Assembly: GCA_001821795.1 (NCBI GenBank)
Contig: MHOB01000019.1
Coordinates: 15,975-37,097, forward strand
Length of the DNA stretch: 21,123 nucleotides
Reading direction: 5' to 3'
DNA from: Candidatus Ryanbacteria bacterium RIFCSPLOWO2_12_FULL_47_9c
Lineage (GTDB): Bacteria > Patescibacteriota > Minisyncoccia > Ryanbacterales > GWA2-47-10b
Shown here: in pieces, positions 16,391 to 21,123 of the stretch
How positions within the stretch are numbered: position 1 is the stretch's first letter
Layout: the number at the start of each line of letters is the position of its first letter
Notes under the pieces: generated by a model
What the model was told of the DNA's origin: nothing
The model's input: only the letters and a program-made list of their open reading frames with translations
Database searches by the model: none
Program-made: the position numbers and the translations under genes

Positions 16391-17377
16391 ATGGCAAACA
16401 AAGTATTTGTAACAAGGAAAATTCCGGACTCGGGGATTGCGCTTTTGAAGGCGGCGGGGTTTGAGCTTGTTGTCAGTGAAAAAGATGGGGTGCTCACAAA
16501 GGATGAACTTATGGGGGCTCTTAAAAAAGAGAAATATGATGGCGTCCTTTGTTTGCTCACCGATCACATTGATGACGAGGTATTCAACGCTGCGGGGAAG
16601 CAGTGCAAGATATTCGCAAATTACGCGGTTGGCTTTGATAATATTGATCTGAAAGCAGCGCGCACGCGCAATATCATGGTGACAAATACTCCGGGCGTGC
16701 TTACTGAAACTGTTGCCGAGCATACTTTTGCACTCATGCTTGCAATCGCGCATCGCGTTGCGGAGGCAGATCGATTTACCCGTGCCGGTAAATACAAAGG
16801 ATGGGGACCAATGCTTCTTCTCGGTTCGGATGTGTTCGGAAAAACACTTGGGATTATTGGTTTGGGACGGATTGGCGCGCGGGTTGCCCATCACGCAGTA
16901 CGGGGATTTGACATGAAGGTTCTTTACTATGACGTTCAGCGCAACGAAAACTTCGAGCGCGAATATGGTGCAGCGTATCGGGACCGCATCGAAACGCTTT
17001 TACCGGACGCCGATTTTGTCAGTATTCATGTACCGCTTCTCGAGTCAACAAAACATCTCATGAATGACCTTCGTTTTGGCATGATGAGGAATACCGCGTA
17101 TTTGATCAATACGTCTCGCGGACCGATTGTAGATGAACAAGCACTGCTTCGCGCTCTCCGTGCGGGCACAATCAAGGGGGCCGCGCTTGATGTCTTTGAG
17201 AACGAGCCTGCAATTGAGCCGCTGCTTTTAGAACTGGATTCAATTCTTTTGACGCCGCATATTGCATCGGGAACAATTGAAACCCGGGAAAAAATGGCCC
17301 GGCTTGCCGCAAACAATCTCATTGAAGCGCTTGCGGGGAGAGTGCCGCCAAACATTGTGCAAGCAGGTTCGTCGTGA
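16391..17377 (+). CDS. D-2-hydroxyacid dehydrogenase (glycerate/glyoxylate reductase type)
   Basis: 328 aa. The Rossmann motif GLGRIG is at residues 157-162, with Asp181 ending the second strand (YYDVQ), which favours NADH over NADPH. The catalytic triad of the family is present: Arg243 (NTSRGP), Glu272 (DVFENEP) and His290 (TPHIASG). GyaR-type members reduce hydroxypyruvate or glyoxylate; phosphoglycerate, lactate and formate dehydrogenases share the fold. At 328 aa it lacks the regulatory ACT domain of long SerA forms. Substrate is therefore a best guess. It appears to have its own promoter, and L25 follows 13 nt after the stop. Confidence 0.9.
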   Translation: MANKVFVTRKIPDSGIALLKAAGFELVVSEKDGVLTKDELMGALKKEKYDGVLCLLTDHIDDEVFNAAGKQCKIFANYAVGFDNIDLKAARTRNIMVTNTPGVLTETVAEHTFALMLAIAHRVAEADRFTRAGKYKGWGPMLLLGSDVFGKTLGIIGLGRIGARVAHHAVRGFDMKVLYYDVQRNENFEREYGAAYRDRIETLLPDADFVSIHVPLLESTKHLMNDLRFGMMRNTAYLINTSRGPIVDEQALLRALRAGTIKGAALDVFENEPAIEPLLLELDSILLTPHIASGTIETREKMARLAANNLIEALAGRVPPNIVQAGSS

Positions 17378-17383
17378 TATAGT
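17355..17383 (+). promoter_or_regulatory. Promoter of the L25/Ctc gene
   Basis: A -35 TTGTGC (17355-17360), a 17-nt spacer and a -10 TATAGT (17378-17383) preceded by TG at 17375-17376. The -35 lies inside the end of the dehydrogenase gene. The ATG at 17391 is 7 nt beyond the -10 box, so a leaderless transcript is predicted. Confidence 0.65.
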
Positions 17384-17390
17384 GCTTTTT

Positions 17391-18059
17391 ATGCATCAGC
17401 TTACGGCAACGAAGCGCGATATTTTTGGAAAGAAGACAACTCTTCTTCGCGAGAAAGGTTTTTTGCCCGCGGTTTTGTACGGAGGGGGTGGCGACTCGCA
17501 GGCGTTGACCGTTGAAAAGACAGAGTTTTTAAAAGCGTGGAAAAACGCCGGTGAATCGTCGGTTCTTAATCTTGCGATTGATGGTGATGGAATGAAGAGC
17601 GTTCTTATCCATGACGTGATGATAGACCCAGTGAAATCGAATCCTCTTCATGTTGATTTCTATGAAGTCGCACAGAACCGCCTCTTGAAGTTGCATGTTC
17701 CGCTTGTTTTTGTTGGCGAGTCCGATGTTGTTAAATCCTTGGGGGGCGTGCTTGTAAAAGTCTTGCACGAAGTTGAAGTAGAAGCGCTCCCGCGGGATCT
17801 CCCCCATGAAATAAAAGTTGATATATCACTCATAAAATCTTTTGCCGACCATATATTGTTAAAAGATCTCGTGATACCCGCCGGGGTTGTTCTTCATGGT
17901 GATAAAGACACAATGATTGTGAAAGTAGATGAACCTCGTACCACGGAAGAAATTGAGTCTCTTGAGAAGCCGGCGGAAATCGACCTCGAGAAGATTGAAG
18001 TTGAGAAGAAAGGAAAAACCGATGGCGAGATTACCGAGGAAGTCAGTGAAGAAAAGTAA
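17391..18059 (+). CDS. rplY: Large ribosomal subunit protein bL25, long (Ctc) form
   Basis: 222 aa from the ATG at 17391; an in-frame TTG extension to 17262 is rejected because it lies inside the dehydrogenase gene and is not L25-like. L25 binds 5S rRNA in the large subunit. The N-terminal L25 domain (~1-90; TATKRDIFGKKTTLLREKG, FLPAVLYGG) is followed by the TL5/Ctc beta domain (~95-185; PLHVDFYEV, VPLVFVGES, ALPRDLPHEI). An acidic, Lys/Glu-rich tail (~190-222) follows, as is common in long forms. The 3' end overlaps the next gene by 38 nt, and that gene's Shine-Dalgarno lies within the tail codons. Confidence 0.95.
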   Translation: MHQLTATKRDIFGKKTTLLREKGFLPAVLYGGGGDSQALTVEKTEFLKAWKNAGESSVLNLAIDGDGMKSVLIHDVMIDPVKSNPLHVDFYEVAQNRLLKLHVPLVFVGESDVVKSLGGVLVKVLHEVEVEALPRDLPHEIKVDISLIKSFADHILLKDLVIPAGVVLHGDKDTMIVKVDEPRTTEEIESLEKPAEIDLEKIEVEKKGKTDGEITEEVSEEK

Positions 18060-18504
18060 GATACTTTTGGTAGCTCTGTCAATCGCGCTTTTCGGGGGCG
18101 CGGCGTATATCCACGCGCAATCGCTTTCTGAAGCGGCGCAAAGCCATCGGGAGAAACTTCTTGCCGAGCTTCGTGAGCTCGAACAAGCGATGGAGAGCGT
18201 TCAAAGTCTCATTGATAACAAACGGGGCGAGGCAGCATCACTTGAGCGCGATATCGCGATTTTTGACGCGCAGATAAAAAAAGCGAAACTTGAGATTCGC
18301 GCAATCGACCTGACGATACAGACGCTTCAAGGGAAGATCAGTAGCAAAGAGGAAACGATCGATGAGATTGTCGCGAAGGTTGATCGTGAAAAACTCTCTT
18401 TGGCAGAATCGCTCCGAAAACTTTGGGAACTTGATGATGTCTCAATTTTTGAGGCGATGTTATCACACGAGCGGATATCGGATTATTTTGGGGATATCGA
18501 ATAG
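18022..18504 (+). CDS. Signal peptide and coiled-coil half of an interrupted wall hydrolase
   Basis: 160 aa ending at TAG (18502-18504). The ATG at 18022 is preceded by AGGA (18011-18014) with 7-nt spacing. The protein starts with a basic n-region and a hydrophobic helix with likely cleavage after IHA (VALSIALFGGAAYIHAQS). A long heptad-rich coiled coil follows (~35-150), of the type in EnvC/PcsB-like peptidoglycan hydrolase regulators, with LSHERISDYFGDIE at its end. The same frame continues after the TAG as more coiled coil plus a transglycosylase domain, so this is probably the 5' part of one gene of about 449 codons. Alone it would be a secreted coiled-coil protein without a catalytic domain. 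Confidence 0.85.
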   Translation: MARLPRKSVKKSKILLVALSIALFGGAAYIHAQSLSEAAQSHREKLLAELRELEQAMESVQSLIDNKRGEAASLERDIAIFDAQIKKAKLEIRAIDLTIQTLQGKISSKEETIDEIVAKVDREKLSLAESLRKLWELDDVSIFEAMLSHERISDYFGDIE

Positions 18505-19371
18505 GTGGATATTGTACAGCGTTCTTTACAAGAGTCGTTTGGTGAGCTCCGTTCAACCAAGTCCAAGGAAGAACAGGCACGGGATGAATTTGTCGAGCAG
18601 AAAACGGAAGCGAGTGAACTTCGCGCTCTTCAGGTTATTGAACGGAAGAAGGTTGAGAAGAAAGAAGCGGAACGGAAAGAACTCCTTCGGGCGACCAAGG
18701 GTCAGGAAGCCGCGTACCAAAAACTCTTGACGGCGAAACGTCGTGACGCGGCATCGATTCGAAGCCAACTTTTCTTACTGCAGGGTTCTCCCGATATACC
18801 TTTTGAGAAAGCTGTTGAACTTGCGGAGCGCGCTTCCAAAAAAACTGGGGTCCGTGTTGCATTTATTCTTGGAATCATCGCTCAAGAGTCGGAATTGGGC
18901 AAAAATATAGGCCAATGTAATCTTCCAAATGATCCGCCGCGATACAAGTGGCAGGCGATCATGAAACCCGGACGCGACCAGAAGCCGTACTTGGAAATTA
19001 CCTCAAAACTTCGTCTTGATCCGAATCTCATGCCGCTTTCTTGTCCGCTCTCGGTTGGGTGGGGGGGCGCTATGGGTCCCGCTCAATTTATTCCGTCAAC
19101 GTGGCTTACACTTGAAAACCGTATTGCTTCGGCAACAGGACACACTCCTCCCAATCCGTGGAATCCAGAAGATGCATTTATGGCTTCCGCAATCTTTTTG
19201 TCTGATCTTGGGGCGTCCAGCCCAGCGCGTGAGCGAGAAGCTGCTGCTCGCTACTTTGCCGGTGGCAACTGGAAAAGCCGGCTTGGGACCACCTATGCAA
19301 ACCAAGTGCTCGCAAAAGTTGAAACCTATCAAAATCAGATTGATATCATCAAAAGCGTCGCCGTCCGCTAG
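18505..19371 (+). CDS. Coiled coil plus MltB-like lytic transglycosylase (3' part after in-frame TAG)
   Basis: About 288 codons, directly following the TAG in the same frame. GTG at 18505 is a possible restart, with GGGGA 10 nt upstream, but it would yield a protein without a signal peptide. Residues ~1-90 finish the coiled coil; ~100-280 resemble SLT/MltB-type transglycosylases, with the catalytic glutamate in IIAQESELG (residue 128 from the GTG), then SVGWGGAMGPAQFIPSTW, and a late YFAGGNW motif. Such enzymes cleave the MurNAc-GlcNAc bond of peptidoglycan outside the membrane. Export requires the N-terminal part, so function depends on readthrough, on the TAG being an assembly error, or on loss. 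Otherwise it is a recent pseudogene. Confidence 0.85.
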   Translation: MDIVQRSLQESFGELRSTKSKEEQARDEFVEQKTEASELRALQVIERKKVEKKEAERKELLRATKGQEAAYQKLLTAKRRDAASIRSQLFLLQGSPDIPFEKAVELAERASKKTGVRVAFILGIIAQESELGKNIGQCNLPNDPPRYKWQAIMKPGRDQKPYLEITSKLRLDPNLMPLSCPLSVGWGGAMGPAQFIPSTWLTLENRIASATGHTPPNPWNPEDAFMASAIFLSDLGASSPAREREAAARYFAGGNWKSRLGTTYANQVLAKVETYQNQIDIIKSVAVR

Positions 19372-19396
19372 TACTTAGTAACCCGGTTGCCAAGTA
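19372..19396. repeat. REP palindrome copy 1 (imperfect), upstream of the transposase
   Basis: Left arm tacttagtaacc (19372-19383), centre c, right arm ggttgccaagta (19385-19396). Compared with the perfect copies, the left arm has two changes (G to A, C to T). It begins at the base after the lytic transglycosylase stop. The right arm contains TTGCCA, which fits the -35 box of the transposase gene. Confidence 0.8.
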
Positions 19397-19415
19397 GCAA
19401 TCCGGACGATAAAAT
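19387..19415 (+). promoter_or_regulatory. Transposase promoter with its -35 box inside a REP palindrome
   Basis: A -35 TTGCCA (19387-19392), a 17-nt spacer and a -10 TAAAAT (19410-19415). The -35 is part of the right arm of REP copy 1. The ATG at 19423 is 7 nt beyond the -10 box, so a leaderless transcript is predicted. Confidence 0.6.
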
Positions 19416-19422
19416 ATAAACC

Positions 19423-20064
19423 ATGCGTGCGCACCCATTCGTAAACGGCGAGTTTTACCATATTTTCAATAGTGGTGTTGAGAAACGCAAGATTTTTCTA
19501 GAGAAAGCAGATTTCGAAAGATTTCTTCGTGGCATTGAAGTTTTTAACGCACGTGATCCGATCGGCAGTATCCACGAATATTCTTTTAGAACCAAACTTG
19601 GCAACCCGGTTGCCAAGTCGAGGTTGGTGAATGTTGTTTGTTATTGTCTCAATCCAAATCATTACCATATTGTTCTTGAACAAGTTGTGGATGGAGGCAT
19701 CAGCACATACATGCATCGGCTTTCTACAGGTTTTACGCAGTATTTTAACCATAAATATAAAAGAAGCGGAGTGTTGTTTCAGGGAAAGTTTAAGTCTGTA
19801 CCCATCGTTTCAAATAATCAACTATTGCATGTAAGTGCGTATGTAAACCTCAACGACCGTGTACATGGTCTGCATCCAAATATTTCCATCTCGAGCTGGA
19901 ATGAATATCGTAACGATATACGAGGAGGGCTTTGTAAGAAAGATATTATTATAAAACAGTTTAAAAATATAAGTGAGTATATAAGTTTTGCGGGGGGCTC
20001 GCTTGTTGACGTGCGTGCCCGCAAGGAGGAATTAAAAGAGCTTACTGGTCTTTTAATGGAATGA
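19423..20064 (+). CDS. REP-associated tyrosine transposase (RAYT, Y1 HUH family)
   Basis: 213 aa. The HUH metal-binding motif is His80-Tyr81-His82 in CLNPNHYHIVLEQ, with the candidate nucleophile Tyr140 in SAYVNLNDRVHGL, as in TnpA_REP proteins. Start region NGEFYHIFNSGVEKRKIF is family-typical. RAYTs nick single-stranded REP hairpins and are thought to mobilise or domesticate them. Here matching palindromes lie immediately upstream, downstream, and inside the gene (19596-19618, encoding K58-S66, LGNPVAK core) in the linker before the HUH strand. All catalytic residues are intact, so it may be active. Confidence 0.93.
   Translation: MRAHPFVNGEFYHIFNSGVEKRKIFLEKADFERFLRGIEVFNARDPIGSIHEYSFRTKLGNPVAKSRLVNVVCYCLNPNHYHIVLEQVVDGGISTYMHRLSTGFTQYFNHKYKRSGVLFQGKFKSVPIVSNNQLLHVSAYVNLNDRVHGLHPNISISSWNEYRNDIRGGLCKKDIIIKQFKNISEYISFAGGSLVDVRARKEELKELTGLLME
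19596..19618. repeat. REP palindrome copy 2 (perfect), inside the transposase gene
   Basis: Perfect inverted repeat with 11-nt arms ACTTGGCAACC (19596-19606) and GGTTGCCAAGT (19608-19618) around a single C. It is read in frame as L-G-N-P-V-A-K flanked by K58 and S66, without disturbing the reading frame. Confidence 0.95.
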
Positions 20065-20105
20065 TTGCCCACTTGGCACTTGGCAACCGGGTTGCCAAGT
20101 GGGGA
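20065..20105. repeat. REP palindrome copy 3 (perfect) with alternative outer pairing
   Basis: The inner palindrome has arms ACTTGGCAACC (20078-20088) and GGTTGCCAAGT (20090-20100) around G, with one extra C-G pair outside (20077/20101). A second, outer pairing is possible between CCCACTTGGCA (20068-20078) and TGCCAAGTGGG (20093-20103), because ACTTGGC is directly repeated at 20071 and 20078. It lies just after the transposase stop. Only a short T-run follows, so terminator function is doubtful. Confidence 0.9.
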
Positions 20106-20142
20106 TTTAAGGTGTGGATAAGTGCTTGTTGCGGGGGCGATA

Positions 20143-20151
20143 TGATACACT
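20143..20151 (+). promoter_or_regulatory. Extended -10 element before the last gene
   Basis: TGATACACT (TG at 20143-20144, -10 TACACT at 20146-20151). No good -35 is seen at normal spacing; TTGTTG at 20126-20131 is only 14 nt away. The ATG at 20160 lies 8 nt beyond the -10, the same layout as the other promoters here. Confidence 0.45.
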
Positions 20152-20159
20152 AAAGCTGT

Positions 20160-21123
20160 ATGAAAAAACTTATTTTTAGTACAGTCGTTGGGGTGTTTGC
20201 TGTAGCTTCGGTTGCGGCGGCGTCTTCACTGACCCAGAGTCAAATGGACGCTATTATAAGTATGCTTCATGCCTTTAACGTAGAAGAAAGTGTTATCGCA
20301 AACGTCCGGACCTCATTGACTGGTGGTGGCTCAACCACGCCACCCGCGCAATGGTGCCATACGTTTAATGTGAATTTGAAAGTCGGAGATAAAGGTGCGG
20401 AGGTTACGGCTTTACAAACCGCTTTAACAAATGCAGGTTTTGGACCTAATGAAGGATTTCAACTTGATACAGAAGCATCGGGCGGGCTAAAGGGAGGAAG
20501 TGAATTTGGTGAACAAACTGCTTCGGCTGTTACTACTTTTCAAGAAAAATACAAAAGCGAAATTCTCACCCCCGTAGGTCTCGCGCACGGCACAGGATAT
20601 GTCGGCCCATCAACGCGCAAGAAGCTCAATCAACTCTACGGTTGTGGTTCGTTGCTACCACGTCCATATCCGTCGCCAGTTGCTTGCACTCAAGAAGCCA
20701 AACAATGCCCAGACGGTTCCTATGTAAGCCGCACAGAACCAAAATGCGAGTTTGCTGCGTGTCCTATCTCAAATAATCAGCCAACCATCAAAGTTCTTTC
20801 TCCGAATGGGGGAGAACAGTGGAAAATTGGTTCGAAACAAACAATTACATGGAAACCATATCGTGTTTCGATTAGCGAAGTCCCACCCCAAGTTGGTCGG
20901 GTAACTATCACATTGGATAGCGGAATCAGATGTTTTACTACTCCCTGTCCAAGCGGGTACATCCTTGCGAGCGAAGTCAGAGATTCCGGCTTTTTTGATT
21001 GGACAGTTGGAGAAGATATAACAGGGAGCTCAATCCCAAATGGTAGCTACAAAGTAATTGTTACTCATACATATAATACATATCCTGATTCCATCCCCGA
21101 TTCCAGCGACGCGCCGTTTAGTA
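20160..21123 (+). CDS. Secreted protein with peptidoglycan-binding-like and Kre9/KNH-like domains, 3'-truncated
   Basis: The frame opens at the ATG 20160 and stays open to the window end (321 codons). A signal peptide (MKKLIFSTVVGVFAVASVAA, cleavage near residue 21) is followed by a Ser/Gly/Thr/Pro-rich linker. Residues ~68-160 resemble PG_binding_1: LKVGDKGAEVTALQTAL, FGEQTASAVTTFQEKY, VGPSTRKKLNQLYG. A Cys-rich segment follows (~174-201; CTQEAKQCPDGSYV...CEFAACP). Then comes a beta domain beginning IKVLSPNGGEQWKIGSKQTITW (~208-229), typical of the Ser-Thr-rich Kre9/KNH-like family found in many secreted bacterial proteins. A cell-wall-attached exoprotein is likely; its catalytic part, if any, is beyond the window. 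The upstream REP hairpin separates it from the transposase. Confidence 0.88.
   Translation, partial: MKKLIFSTVVGVFAVASVAAASSLTQSQMDAIISMLHAFNVEESVIANVRTSLTGGGSTTPPAQWCHTFNVNLKVGDKGAEVTALQTALTNAGFGPNEGFQLDTEASGGLKGGSEFGEQTASAVTTFQEKYKSEILTPVGLAHGTGYVGPSTRKKLNQLYGCGSLLPRPYPSPVACTQEAKQCPDGSYVSRTEPKCEFAACPISNNQPTIKVLSPNGGEQWKIGSKQTITWKPYRVSISEVPPQVGRVTITLDSGIRCFTTPCPSGYILASEVRDSGFFDWTVGEDITGSSIPNGSYKVIVTHTYNTYPDSIPDSSDAPFS

Noticed and set aside
17262..17390. TTG-initiated extension of L25
   Set aside because: Overlaps the conserved end of the dehydrogenase; the ATG at 17391 gives the normal L25 N-terminus and has a promoter just upstream.
18022..19371. TAG used as a sense codon (alternative genetic code)
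   Set aside because: TAG is the natural end of the kinase (15060-15062), the I9-like gene and this same gene (19369-19371), so genome-wide reassignment does not fit.
20077..20108. Rho-independent terminator at the downstream REP hairpin
   Set aside because: The stem is strong but it is followed by GGGATTTAAGG, with only three T's; the REP explanation suffices.

Overview
The window looks like a piece of a Candidate Phyla Radiation (Patescibacteria, Parcubacteria-like) genome. This is inferred from its content: very tight gene packing, a transketolase split into two genes, a non-oxidative pentose phosphate/lower glycolysis cluster, giant cysteine- and aspartate-rich secreted proteins, single-pass small membrane proteins, a coiled-coil plus lytic transglycosylase wall enzyme, and a REP-type transposase. 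TGA ends several genes (trxB, gap, rpiB, the transketolase C-half), so the TGA-as-glycine code of Gracilibacteria/Absconditabacteria does not apply. TAG ends others. All genes I accept are on the + strand. I see no rRNA, tRNA or CRISPR array.

Region 1 (1-7923) encodes surface proteins. A 5'-truncated secreted protein with beta-propeller-like, NBR1-type Ig, FN3-like and Ig-like parts is followed by a small membrane protein and then a 1730-aa secreted multidomain protein (Cys-rich repeats, CARDB, FN3, PA14). The two large proteins end in the same unrecognised module: an Asp/Cys-rich linker plus about 165-180 residues of beta-type sequence with a matching tail. This module is a candidate anchoring, export or assembly domain.

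Region 2 (7924-16288) is one compact operon: AhpF-like thioredoxin reductase, GAPDH, ribose-5-phosphate isomerase B, ribulose-phosphate 3-epimerase, a membrane-anchored CapA-like protein, transketolase N-half, a 62-aa membrane protein, transketolase C-half, a PfkB-family kinase, class II aldolase, and a membrane-anchored protein resembling an I9/subtilisin-propeptide domain. Genes overlap or nearly touch throughout. The enzymes interconvert pentose phosphates, fructose phosphates and triose phosphates. No transaldolase is present here.

Region 3 (16289-19371) holds a D-2-hydroxyacid (glycerate-type) dehydrogenase, ribosomal protein L25/Ctc, and a wall-active protein. The last has a signal peptide, coiled coil and MltB-like transglycosylase, and is cut by an in-frame TAG.

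Region 4 (19372-20159) is a REP/RAYT element: a Y1 HUH transposase with a palindrome upstream, downstream and, in frame, inside its own gene. Region 5 (20160-21123) is the start of another secreted protein with a peptidoglycan-binding-like domain; it runs off the window.

Five transcription-unit starts (trxB, the dehydrogenase, L25, the transposase and the last gene) share one layout. A sigma70-like -10 box ends 6-8 nt before the ATG and there is no Shine-Dalgarno, so the transcripts are predicted to be leaderless. Several operon-internal genes do carry Shine-Dalgarno sequences.
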